Shown here: piece after piece, positions 1 through 7,088 of the stretch
How the letters are laid out: each line of letters opens with the position of its first letter
Position numbering within the stretch: the stretch's first letter is position 1
DNA from: Kribbella sindirgiensis
Lineage (GTDB): Bacteria > Actinomycetota > Actinomycetes > Propionibacteriales > Kribbellaceae
NCBI RefSeq assembly: GCF_004331435.1
Contig: NZ_SJKA01000004.1
Coordinates: 558,001 to 622,000 of the forward strand
Reading direction: 5' to 3'
Length of the DNA: 64,000 bases
Translations under genes and position numbers: made by a program
Notes under the pieces: model-generated
Seen by the model: only the letters and a program-made list of their open reading frames with translations
Told to the model about the DNA's origin: nothing
Databases searched by the model: none

Positions 1-1
1 G

Positions 2-1054
2 CGGCGCAACCTGCACCCTGATGTGCTGCGTGAGTACCGCCTCGTCATGTTCGACCAGCGCGGCACAGGTCCTGACGGCATCAATTGCCCTGCTCTGCAA
101 GAGACTGTGGGCGGTTCGGACTTCCTGACCCCACCCGCCACGGCTGTCGACGACTGCGCGCAGCACATCGGGTCCGGCGCTGGGTACTACGGGACTCCTG
201 ACACCGTCGACGACATCGAGCAGCTGCGCCAGTACCTCAAGGTCGATCGGCTGACGATCGACGGAACGTCGTACGGCAGCTTCACCGCGGCGCAGTACGG
301 GCTGAAGTACCCGGGCCAGGTGCAGGCGCTCGTGCTGGACTCCGTCGTACCGCACAAGGGATTCGACCCGATGGGTGTGGATCTGATGGCCGCGAGCGCC
401 GGGGTACTCAAGGAGGCGTGCCGCCAGGATCCCGCGTGTGCGACGGATCCGGTGGCGGATGTGGCGTGGCTCGTGCAGCACGTCGTCAGCGGTACCGACC
501 TGATGGAGTCGTTGGCAGTCGCGAGCCTCAACTCGGTCAACCCGTCCCTCAGAGGCATCCCAGCCATCCTGAACTCCGCACGCAGCGGCGACCACAGCGG
601 TCTGAAGGAGCTGCTCGAGCGAACCACCAGCAAAGGGCTTTCCTACGACACGCTGTCTGCAGGGCTCCACATGGCCACCCTCTGCTCCGACCTCCGTTTC
701 GCCTGGTCCGGCAAACCCGACCGCAAGACCGCGCTCGACGAAGCGGTACGGCGCCTGGACCCGAAGGAGCTGTACCCGTACGACGTGGCGACCGCACGCG
801 ACCAGCTGATGATCCAAGGCTGTCTGCGCTGGCCGGCCGACCGCGTGTCGACGTACCCGGCCGCACAGGAACTGACGCCGCGCACGCTGATCCTGCACGG
901 CACCAACGACCTGTTCTGCCCGCTCGACTGGGCCAAATGGGAGAAAGCACACGCCCGGGACGCCGAGCTGGTCGTCGTCCCCGGAAGCGGTCACAGCGTG
1001 CAACGAGACCCCCGCGGGAAGGCGGCGGTACGGGAGTTCCTGCTGGACAACTAG
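2..1054 (+). CDS. Alpha/beta hydrolase, TAP-like secreted peptidase family (5' end outside window)
   Basis: The reading frame is open from the window edge, so the N-terminus and any signal peptide are missing. The visible part begins with a strand like MFDQRGTG, typical of the oxyanion region of proline-iminopeptidase-like hydrolases. The nucleophile elbow is GTSYG (serine near base 270), the acid is in GTNDLFCP and the catalytic histidine in GSGHSVQRD near the C-terminus. The Cys-containing C-terminal part resembles the TAP-like domain of actinomycete tripeptidyl aminopeptidases, which act outside the cell. The family call is firm; the exact substrate is unknown. It is followed after 92 bp by an ECF sigma gene on the same strand and is not obviously co-transcribed with it. 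Confidence 0.85.
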   Translation, partial: RRNLHPDVLREYRLVMFDQRGTGPDGINCPALQETVGGSDFLTPPATAVDDCAQHIGSGAGYYGTPDTVDDIEQLRQYLKVDRLTIDGTSYGSFTAAQYGLKYPGQVQALVLDSVVPHKGFDPMGVDLMAASAGVLKEACRQDPACATDPVADVAWLVQHVVSGTDLMESLAVASLNSVNPSLRGIPAILNSARSGDHSGLKELLERTTSKGLSYDTLSAGLHMATLCSDLRFAWSGKPDRKTALDEAVRRLDPKELYPYDVATARDQLMIQGCLRWPADRVSTYPAAQELTPRTLILHGTNDLFCPLDWAKWEKAHARDAELVVVPGSGHSVQRDPRGKAAVREFLLDN

Positions 1055-1146
1055 TGATCGAACTGTGTGCGAACGGTTGCAGCACGTGGGCGGCTCGATG
1101 CGTCTAATAGGTGTGAGGAGTTGTACGCCCAGCCAGGGAGTGGCGA

Positions 1147-1659
1147 GTGGATTTCGAGGAGTACGTGTCCGCCCGTGGACAGGAACTGGTGCGGCTCGGG
1201 TTCACGGTCTCCGGCGACTACCAGCGGGCGGAGGACCTGGCGCAGATCGCGCTGATGCAGGCCTTCCGCTCCTGGCGGAAGGTGCGCAACGCGGACGATC
1301 CGCATCACTACGTCCGGCGGATCCTGGTGAACGAGTACCTGTCGATGACGCGTCGGCGCTCGTTCACGGAGGCGCCGACGGCCGACCTCGACCCGCAGCG
1401 CACCGTGCCCGACCACGCCACGCATGTCGCCAACTCCGACGATCTGTGGCGTGCGCTGGCGACGCTGTCCGCCCGGGAACGGGTCGTTCTGGTCCTGCGC
1501 TACTACCAGGACCTGGACGACCAGACGATCGCCGAGGTGCTCGGCATCAAACCGTCCACCGTGCGCGCGACCGCGAGCAGGGCACTCGCCTCGCTCCGGC
1601 GGCGGCCGGCCTATTCAGGGGCCGGCGAATCCAACCGTGTCGATGAGAGGTTGTCGTGA
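1147..1659 (+). CDS. SigE-family ECF RNA polymerase sigma factor
   Basis: A 170-residue protein with the normal two-domain ECF layout. Region 2 lies at about residues 5-75, with the [17 protein letters not shown] core that binds the -10 element and core polymerase. Region 4 lies at about 105-155, with an [17 protein letters not shown] helix and a helix-turn-helix [18 protein letters not shown]. The sequence style ([19 protein letters not shown]) is that of actinomycete SigE-family factors. Translation starts at GTG 1147 after a purine-rich stretch. Its stop overlaps the start of the next gene by 4 bp, so the two are probably translated together. The downstream membrane protein may be its cognate partner; this is inferred from position only. 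Confidence 0.9.
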   Translation: MDFEEYVSARGQELVRLGFTVSGDYQRAEDLAQIALMQAFRSWRKVRNADDPHHYVRRILVNEYLSMTRRRSFTEAPTADLDPQRTVPDHATHVANSDDLWRALATLSARERVVLVLRYYQDLDDQTIAEVLGIKPSTVRATASRALASLRRRPAYSGAGESNRVDERLS

Positions 1660-2261
1660 GCAACACCGATCTCGAGGATGACCTGCGAGGTACCTTCGAA
1701 CGCGCCGCGGCCTCGGTGCCGCAGGCCGCGGACCTGACCGAGCGCGCCACCACGGGCGCCCGTCGCGCCCAGCGGCGTACCTGGATCGTCTCCGGCGCTG
1801 CCGCCGTCGCGGTGGCCGCGGTCGCCGTCGCCGGGTTCGGGCTGGCGGGGACGCGGAACCAGCCGATGCAACCGCCGGTCGCCGCCGAGCAGGCTCCTGC
1901 CTCGGCCGCGTCGACACCACAGGTGTTCTCGAACAAGACCGTGGCCGGCACCTGGCGTCCCGTGCAGATGGTCGGCGTCCAGTCGCTCAAGAAGGCCCGG
2001 CCGGACGACCCGGTGCTGGTGTTCAAGCCGGACGGCACCTGGAAGGGCTCCGACGGATGCAACGGGATCGGCGGCACGTACACCATCGGTCAGCGCGGCG
2101 CCTTCAGCGCGACTTCCGGGGGGCAGCACATGGTCGGCTGCGAGAACGTGCCGCACACCGGCGTACTGCGTGACGCGAAGCGGATCGCGATCAGCGCCGA
2201 CACGCTCCAGTTCTTCGGCGCCGACGGGCGTCAACTTGCGAGTTACGCTCGCGCACGGTAG
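1656..2261 (+). CDS. Membrane-anchored META-domain protein
   Basis: A 201-residue protein starting at GTG 1656 and overlapping the sigma gene stop by 4 bp. An acidic cytosolic head (about 1-35) and a basic stretch precede a single membrane segment at about 43-65 (Ala/Val-rich). The extracytoplasmic part (about 95-200) begins [11 protein letters not shown] and contains [19 protein letters not shown], the hallmark of META/HslJ-like domains, with a second Cys at [13 protein letters not shown] domains are small folds on secreted or lipoproteins; their function is poorly known. The cytosol-TM-outside layout next to an ECF sigma gene resembles an anti-sigma factor, but no ZAS motif is seen, so that role is inference. 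Confidence 0.8.
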   Translation: MSNTDLEDDLRGTFERAAASVPQAADLTERATTGARRAQRRTWIVSGAAAVAVAAVAVAGFGLAGTRNQPMQPPVAAEQAPASAASTPQVFSNKTVAGTWRPVQMVGVQSLKKARPDDPVLVFKPDGTWKGSDGCNGIGGTYTIGQRGAFSATSGGQHMVGCENVPHTGVLRDAKRIAISADTLQFFGADGRQLASYARAR

Positions 2262-2354
2262 CCGAATCTGCTCGCGGACGGTGACCAGGTCTTGACGGAA
2301 CGGAGTGCTTGAACGGACCATCTAGTGGTTTGGTCCACCGATCTGGGGAGCTTC

Positions 2355-3644
2355 GTGCGACTCTCTGTCACCGTCCCGCTGGTCACACTCGGCTCCATCT
2401 CACTCTTCGCAGTCGCCCTCACCGCGCCTTCCGCGGGCGTGGTGACGGGTGCCGCGGCGTGCTCCCACGCGCAGCCGAGTGTGAGCTCGACCGAGGCGAC
2501 GCGGCTGGCGCAGCCGACGTCCGCGTCCGATGCGCGACCGCTCGGCGAGTCGCTCGGCGATGGCATCTCCGCCGCGGTCCGCTCCCTCGAACCACTGGAC
2601 GCGACCGGCCGCCCGACGTCCGGTCTGCCGTACGGGCTGAGCCAGGGCGTCGTCGGCGTGGTCGGCTCGGCGACGACCGGCTACAAGGTGGTTGTGGATT
2701 CCGCGAAGCTGGACGCGAAGAAGTACGAGTCCGCGATGAGTCGCAACCTCCCGTCGGCCGGCAAGCCCTTGGTGAAGGTGGAGCGCAGCTGTCGTTCGGC
2801 CCAGTCGATCGCCGACGCCTGGAACGCCGTCGGCGACCGCTCGTGGTCCCCCGACGCGTCCCGTACGACGTACGCGGCCGACCTCGATCCGGTGAGTGAG
2901 AACGTCGTCGTCGAATACGACCAGGCGACGACCTCTCCCGCTTCGTTGGCCGGGCTGCGCGACCTGTCCGGCGTACAGCTCGTCCCCAGCTCGCTCGCGC
3001 GCACCTCCCGGCTGAGCGACACCCCGAAGGGCGGCCACTGGGGCGGTGCCCGGATCACGTCCGCGCTCAAGAACTGCTCCGCCGGCTTCTCCGTCGTACG
3101 GCGCTCCAACGGCCAGCGCGGCTCGGTCACCGCAGGCCACTGCGGCGTCCCGAACACGGTTTGGAAGTCGGGCACCAACTACTACGGCACTACAACCGTG
3201 CGCACGAACTACCCGGACTACGACCAGGCGCTGATCACCGGCAGCGCGTACGGCGCCAAGATCTGGACCGACGGCCCCGGCGACACCGCCAACACGCGTA
3301 CCGTCACCGGCGGCGGCGACCCTGGCGTCGGCACGGTGATCTGCCAGTCCGGCAGCTTCAGTACGTCGCTGTGCAGTCTGACGGTCCGCTCGACGTCGGC
3401 GAAGTACTGCGACTCCGACGGCTGCACGACGTACGTCATCCGCGCCACCCGCGGCGGCCTGGTCGCGATCGTCGGCGGCGACTCCGGCGGCCCCGTCTAC
3501 TCCCGCCGCGGCACCAGCTCCGCCACCATCCGCGGCATGGCCTTCGCCGGCGCCGGCTGCGCCGCCTCCCGCTGCACCACCCTCTACGCCGAGCGCTACA
3601 AGTCCATCACCGGCCACCTCGGCGTCACCGCCCTGACCGGCTGA
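2355..3644 (+). CDS. Secreted S1-family serine protease (streptogrisin/alpha-lytic type)
   Basis: I choose GTG 2355 because GGGGAG at 2345-2350 precedes it and the protein then opens with a clean signal peptide (VRLSVTVPLVTLGSI...). An in-frame GTG at 2325 would add ten residues. A pro-region of roughly 190 residues is followed by a chymotrypsin-fold domain. The His is in TAGHCG, the Asp in YPDYDQALI and the Ser in GGDSGGP. Paired cysteines surround these motifs, as in streptogrisins and alpha-lytic protease, which are secreted as zymogens and self-process. It is a stand-alone gene, and its stop lies 35 bp before the tRNA-Arg gene that the mobile element has split. Confidence 0.9.
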   Translation: MRLSVTVPLVTLGSISLFAVALTAPSAGVVTGAAACSHAQPSVSSTEATRLAQPTSASDARPLGESLGDGISAAVRSLEPLDATGRPTSGLPYGLSQGVVGVVGSATTGYKVVVDSAKLDAKKYESAMSRNLPSAGKPLVKVERSCRSAQSIADAWNAVGDRSWSPDASRTTYAADLDPVSENVVVEYDQATTSPASLAGLRDLSGVQLVPSSLARTSRLSDTPKGGHWGGARITSALKNCSAGFSVVRRSNGQRGSVTAGHCGVPNTVWKSGTNYYGTTTVRTNYPDYDQALITGSAYGAKIWTDGPGDTANTRTVTGGGDPGVGTVICQSGSFSTSLCSLTVRSTSAKYCDSDGCTTYVIRATRGGLVAIVGGDSGGPVYSRRGTSSATIRGMAFAGAGCAASRCTTLYAERYKSITGHLGVTALTG

Positions 3645-3679
3645 CCCACCCCCAACTCCGCTAAGCTGTCCCCGCGTGC

Positions 3680-3731
3680 GCCCCCGTAGCTCAGGGGATA
3701 GAGCGTCGGTTTCCTAAACCGTGCGTCGCAG
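3680..3731 (+). pseudogene. tRNA-Arg(CCU), 5' half, split by element insertion
   Basis: Starts with the acceptor strand GCCCCCG, a D-arm GCTC...GAGC and an anticodon arm with loop TTCCTAA (anticodon CCT at 3713-3715), followed by the variable region up to GCAG. After 3731 the T-arm and 3' acceptor strand are replaced by element DNA. The missing 3' half is at 52767-52813. As it stands this copy cannot fold into a tRNA. Confidence 0.92.
3706..3731 (+). repeat. attL core, 26-bp direct repeat
   Basis: Identical to 52767-52792. Its centre is a near-perfect dyad CGGTTT-CCT-AAACCG at 3707-3721, which is the anticodon stem and loop. This suits a tyrosine recombinase, with the stem halves as the two core binding sites and the 7-base anticodon loop as the probable crossover region. 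The left flank outside it is tRNA sequence and the right flank is element sequence. Confidence 0.9.
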
Positions 3732-3801
3732 CACTGAGATTCAGCTTGAACCCACCTTTGACCTGCGGAAACATGCCGAGCGTAGCTCGCCTGACTACGA
3801 C

Positions 3802-3823
3802 CTGGGAACAGTTCTGGGAACAG
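3802..3823 (+). promoter_or_regulatory. Putative integrase arm-type sites, left end
   Basis: Two direct copies of CTGGGAACAG (3802-3811 and 3814-3823), 12 bp apart, between attL and the integrase start. A matching GGGAAC pair lies inside the right end at 52658-52674. Paired short repeats about 70-110 bp inside both ends are expected of lambda-type arm sites. Their position just upstream of the integrase ATG also allows self-regulation. The binding role is inference. Confidence 0.5.
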
Positions 3824-3844
3824 CAGGCTGCTACTCTGCCTGGT

Positions 3845-5317
3845 ATGGCGACCAAGCGACCGCGCAAACGGCGGGGCCACATCGAGGAGCGTGAGAACGG
3901 AACGTTCCGCGCGATCGTCTCGGCCGGCGTCAACCCGCTGACCGGCAAGCGGCTGGTACTCAAGTCTGATCCGGTCGACGATTGGGATGAGGCCGAGGTC
4001 GAGCTGACCAAGCTGCTCAGCCAGGTCGACGAACAGAAGCATGCCCGCACCAACCTGACCGTACTTGAGCTGATCGAGAAGTGGTGCGGGGTTAAGACAT
4101 CGCACGCGCGGCGTACTCGTCAACGCCGCGACCAGCTGATCCGGGACTACATCGCCCCGCGCTTCGAGGGGGTGAAGACCAAGAAGTTCGCCGCTGATCC
4201 GAAGGGCTCGGTCGAGTTCCTCGAGGGGTACTACGCCCTACTGCAATCCTGCCGGTTCAACAACGTCCGCGGCACGAACCACACGGCGAAGGGCCACGTC
4301 TGCGAGCCGCTCAAGAACAGCTCAGTGCGAGCAATCCACTTCATCCTCACCGCCGCGTTCAATCAGGGTCTCAAGTGGGGGTACGTCGGCACGAACGTTC
4401 CAGCACTAGCGGATCCGCCAGCTTTCGACCAGCCTGATCCCGACCCGCCTACGGCCGAAGAGCTTGCACCGCTAATGAACGAGGCGTTCAAGGATCTCGA
4501 CTGGGGTCTGTTCTTGTGGCTCACCATGATCACCGGTAGCCGACGTGGCGAGATGTGCGTACTGCGTTGGACTGACCTGAACACCACCCGCAAACGACTT
4601 CATGTCGTGCGCGCCGGCGACCAACTGCCCGGCGAGGTGATTGAAACTCAGACGAAGAACAAGCAGCGCCACCACGTGCCCCTCGACGAGTTCACCTTGG
4701 AACTTCTTGAAAGCCACCGCAGTCGGTGCGCCGAGCAGTGCAGGCAGCTGGGCGTTGAGCTGAGGGCAGACGCCTTCATCTTCTCCGGCTCCCCAGACTT
4801 CTCGACTGCCTTGAAGCCGAACACGGCGACCCAGCGCTATCGGCGAGCGGCCAAGCGGCACGGCCTGCGAAGCACAAGGCTGCACTCGATTCGGCACTAC
4901 ACAGCTACCGAACTGCTCGGAGCTGGCGTAGACATCAAAGTGGTGCAGGGGTGGATCGGGCACACAAGCGCCGCGACAACGCTGAAGTTCTACGTCGCGT
5001 GGACGGACCGCGTTGATCAATCAGCCGCCGAGGCACTGGCCCAGACCCTCCCCCGGCCGAGCTACGAGAACCACCAGCGGACCCGGCCAGCCTACGAAAT
5101 GCTGGCCGCCAGCCTGCAGGAGGCGATCGCGTGCGGCAAGTACCCGCCGGGCAGCGAACTGCCACTCTCGCGCGACCTGGCCGCCGATCACAACGTGTCG
5201 GTCGGCACCGTCAGCCGGGCGATCGGCGAACTTAAGAAGCACGGTTTTGTCGAGGCATCGCAATACCGCAGGGCAAAGGTTCTACACAAGCCAACAGAAC
5301 CAGCCACCACACCATGA
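3845..5317 (+). CDS. int: Tyrosine integrase with C-terminal GntR-type winged helix
   Basis: A 490-residue site-specific recombinase, taking ATG 3845 (MATKRPRKRRGH...) as start. An upstream ATG at 3746 is in frame but would extend over the putative arm sites. An N-terminal arm-binding region (about 8-65) is followed by a core-binding domain (about 70-190) and a catalytic domain. Catalytic residues are R233 (GSRRGEM), H347 and R350 (LHSIRHYTATELLG), H373 (GHTSAATTL) and the nucleophile Y383 (KFYVAW). Unusually, residues 413-480 add a GntR-type winged helix (AYEMLAASLQEAIACGKYPPG, then a VSVGTVSRAIGELKKHGFV helix-turn-helix). It lies 114 bp from attL and should integrate and excise the element at tRNA-Arg(CCU). 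The extra domain may recruit or regulate Int; that is inference. Confidence 0.93.
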   Translation: MATKRPRKRRGHIEERENGTFRAIVSAGVNPLTGKRLVLKSDPVDDWDEAEVELTKLLSQVDEQKHARTNLTVLELIEKWCGVKTSHARRTRQRRDQLIRDYIAPRFEGVKTKKFAADPKGSVEFLEGYYALLQSCRFNNVRGTNHTAKGHVCEPLKNSSVRAIHFILTAAFNQGLKWGYVGTNVPALADPPAFDQPDPDPPTAEELAPLMNEAFKDLDWGLFLWLTMITGSRRGEMCVLRWTDLNTTRKRLHVVRAGDQLPGEVIETQTKNKQRHHVPLDEFTLELLESHRSRCAEQCRQLGVELRADAFIFSGSPDFSTALKPNTATQRYRRAAKRHGLRSTRLHSIRHYTATELLGAGVDIKVVQGWIGHTSAATTLKFYVAWTDRVDQSAAEALAQTLPRPSYENHQRTRPAYEMLAASLQEAIACGKYPPGSELPLSRDLAADHNVSVGTVSRAIGELKKHGFVEASQYRRAKVLHKPTEPATTP

Positions 5318-5351
5318 GCGGCAACCGGCCGCGAACAGCTCACCAAGAAGG

Positions 5352-5424
5352 TGCCCCCGGCAGGATTCGAACCTGCGGCACATGGTTTAGGAAACCACTG
5401 CTCTATCCCCTGAGCTACGGGGGC
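5352..5424 (-). tRNA. tRNA-Arg(CCU), complete, carried by the element
   Basis: A 73-nt cloverleaf reading from 5424 to 5352. The acceptor pair is GCCCCCG/CGGGGGC with discriminator A, the D-arm GCTC/GAGC, the anticodon stem GTGGT/ACCAT around loop TTCCTAA (anticodon CCT), and the T-arm GCAGG TTCGAAT CCTGC. CCA is not encoded. Acceptor, D and T arms are identical to the split host gene. Positions 26-28, 42 and the variable loop differ, with pair 28:42 changed from C-G to T-A so that the stem is kept. It should replace the host tRNA lost on integration. It lies 34 bp past the convergent integrase gene. Confidence 0.93.
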
Positions 5425-5543
5425 GCCGGCTAAGCGTACAGCGCCTGCGGAGCGCTCATGTCCGGAGGTCCGGTGGAACGCCCGGACGGGCCGACGCCCA
5501 CTGGACGGCGATGCGGCGGCAATTCGCTTGCCTAATGAGGCTG

Positions 5544-5562
5544 CGATGGCGCGAAGCCATCG
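5544..5562 (-). terminator. Hairpin after the 5568-6314 gene
   Basis: A perfect 7-bp stem CGATGGC/GCCATCG with a 5-nt loop, starting 5 bp past the stop of the minus-strand gene ending at 5568. It has no T-run, as is common for actinomycete terminators. It would also separate this operon from the tRNA downstream. Confidence 0.5.
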
Positions 5563-5567
5563 TTGCG

Positions 5568-6314
5568 TCAGAAGTATCTCGACCAGGTGAAAACGATCTC
5601 TCCCTTGTGGCGGTCACGGCCGGCCAGCTTCGAGCTAGGTAACAGAGCGTCAGAATCAATCTCAGGTGGGACGAGTGCAGCCACGATCGCCAACACGCCT
5701 TCCTGTGGCCAGTCAGTGTCGCGAGGCAGGGTCACACCAATCCACCCCTCTTCCGCTCCCTCACGTTCTAAGACCACGACATCGATCGCCATGACGGCCT
5801 GGCCGCGCCCGCCATCATCTGAGTCCTGCGCCTGAAACGTCACCATCGCTTCAGTTCCGGGGGACTGTCGTGCCTCGGCGATAAGACCCGGCGCCAGGTC
5901 GCGCAACTTCTCCAGCAGATCTTGTGGTGTTGACTCAGTCACCGCGAGCCAGTCGTCCTCCGTGGGCGCAAGTTCGCCACGCTGCTGCAACTTCTCGAAA
6001 TAGTTGTAGACATCCTTCCGGTCACCAGTCGCGTGATACTCGTCGTATGCGACCAACCAGCAGGTGTCCTCGCTCTCAACCCACATGGTTGCGCCCCGCG
6101 CCCGACCGGTATGCAAGGAGCGGTATGCACCTGCAGGAGTGAGCGACTGCACAACTTCGCCTCCTGCAGGGTCAGAACCACGCAGCGAGCACAACTTCCT
6201 GAGCGCATCGTGGTCTGCAGCGAACCCTCGGGCGTCGTCGTTGACGCGCTCACCCGGCAAACCTAGGTCGTCAGTCAGACATCGCCTAGTGACTCGCAGC
6301 TTTGGCGATGGCAC
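5568..6314 (-). CDS. Hypothetical protein, 248 aa
   Basis: I do not recognise this protein. It starts at GTG 6314, four bases past the stop of the preceding small gene, so the two form an operon. The sequence is soluble and acidic with no membrane segment. A Trp/Tyr-rich stretch ESEDTCWLVAYDEYHATGD and VYNYFEKLQQRGELAPTEDD in the middle suggests a compact domain, and the C-terminal half is beta-rich (AMVTFQAQDSDDG, VVVLEREGAEEGWIGVTLP). No catalytic motif is evident. It is cargo near the integrase end of the element and could be anything from an anti-restriction to a defence accessory factor; no function is claimed. Confidence 0.65.
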   Translation of the reverse strand: MPSPKLRVTRRCLTDDLGLPGERVNDDARGFAADHDALRKLCSLRGSDPAGGEVVQSLTPAGAYRSLHTGRARGATMWVESEDTCWLVAYDEYHATGDRKDVYNYFEKLQQRGELAPTEDDWLAVTESTPQDLLEKLRDLAPGLIAEARQSPGTEAMVTFQAQDSDDGGRGQAVMAIDVVVLEREGAEEGWIGVTLPRDTDWPQEGVLAIVAALVPPEIDSDALLPSSKLAGRDRHKGEIVFTWSRYF

Positions 6315-6317
6315 CCA

Positions 6318-6521
6318 TCAACTCGCAGAGTGCTCTGCAGCTAGGCGCCGCGCACGCTCCGTGCGTTCGCGATCCTGCTTTGCAACGCTCTCCGCCGGAG
6401 TGAGATTGCGAAGCTCATCGAGCTTGGCCGCAAGTTCGTCGGCCGGCGTCTCATAGATCTTCTCAACGACACGCTCAGCGGCCGTCTCACGCACAGCGTG
6501 ACGCTGAAGAGTCCATGACAT
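6318..6521 (-). CDS. Small hypothetical protein, 67 aa
   Basis: I choose ATG 6521 because GGGGAGA lies 6 nt upstream of it; an open frame extends 15 codons further upstream without a ribosome site. The product is highly charged and predicted helical (MSWTLQRHAVRETAAERVVE... PADELAAKLDELRNL... KQDRERTERARRLAAEH), with no membrane segment or metal motif. It is the first gene of a two-gene operon with the 248-residue protein downstream. Size, charge and placement would suit a small DNA- or protein-binding partner, but I do not recognise it. Confidence 0.6.
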   Translation of the reverse strand: MSWTLQRHAVRETAAERVVEKIYETPADELAAKLDELRNLTPAESVAKQDRERTERARRLAAEHSAS

Positions 6522-6628
6522 GTTGATCTCCCCTGACCTGACTTCAGGTTCTAGCGTAGCTCGCAATGAGCTAACTTCGATAGGTAGTACGTGTCCGACG
6601 GAGATATGCGGATTGCCAACGACTTGAC

Positions 6629-6704
6629 ATGACCACTATCCTCGTCCGGAGTCGGCAAGCCGACCCTCCGGGCCCGAAGGGCTCCGGACGAGGATAGTGG
6701 TCAT
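6629..6704. repeat. Long perfect hairpin 1 (23-bp arms)
   Basis: Arms 6629-6651 and 6682-6704 are exact inverted repeats (ATGACCACTATCCTCGTCCG... and its complement). The 30-nt loop begins with a small hairpin TCGGC-AA-GCCGA (6652-6663), followed by a near-palindrome CCCTCCGGGCCCGAAGGG (6664-6681), so a single strand could form a branched structure. It lies in a 567-bp stretch (6522-7088) with no supported gene. Confidence 0.9.
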
Positions 6705-6717
6705 CGCTAATGGTTTG

Positions 6718-6791
6718 CCGGACCGACTAGGATCGACCCCGTCGACGAAGTCGATCCGGAGGACTAGCGGGGTCGATCCTAGTCGGTCCGG
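6718..6791. repeat. Long perfect hairpin 2 (24-bp arms)
   Basis: Arms 6718-6741 and 6768-6791 are exact inverted repeats (CCGGACCGACTAGGATCGAC... and its complement). The 26-nt loop again starts with a 5-bp hairpin, TCGAC-GAA-GTCGA (6742-6754). It is 13 bp from hairpin 1 and has the same architecture but unrelated sequence. It ends 14 bp before a tRNA-Arg(UCU) 3' fragment. Confidence 0.9.
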
Positions 6792-6805
6792 GGTATACCG
6801 CCGAT

Positions 6806-6847
6806 CTTCTAATCTGTGGGTCGCAGGTTCGAATCCTGCCGGGGGCG
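6806..6847 (+). pseudogene. tRNA-Arg(UCU) 3' fragment
   Basis: Matches tRNA positions 32-73: anticodon loop CTTCTAA (anticodon TCT), 3' anticodon strand TCTGT, variable region GGGTC, T-arm GCAGG TTCGAAT CCTGC and acceptor CGGGGGC plus G. Upstream bases cannot form the anticodon stem and no 5' half exists nearby, so it is not a functional tRNA. It looks like an old attachment-site scar for an integrase targeting tRNA-Arg(UCU), or a captured tRNA end. From 6848 to 7088 I see no other feature. Confidence 0.75.
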
Positions 6848-7088
6848 CTCCACGAACCCGCAGGTCAGACGCGGGTCGAGCATCCGTAGATCGTAGCCAA
6901 CTGGCTCACCGTGGGGCTGCGCGTGGTGCGAAACCTAGACGAACCGTGTTGATTCGAGTCGGCGAGACCAAGCCGAAGACCGCGCACCAGGTCTACGGCC
7001 CGACTTATCCACAGGAGCGTCTGCACCAACGGCGGAACGCCAATAGAGTTGTGGACCTGTTGGTGTCGAGTCGCTCGGGAGTGTGGGC

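Noticed and set aside
6806..6847. Functional second tRNA gene
   Set aside because: Only positions 32-73 are present; upstream bases cannot form the acceptor, D or anticodon stems.
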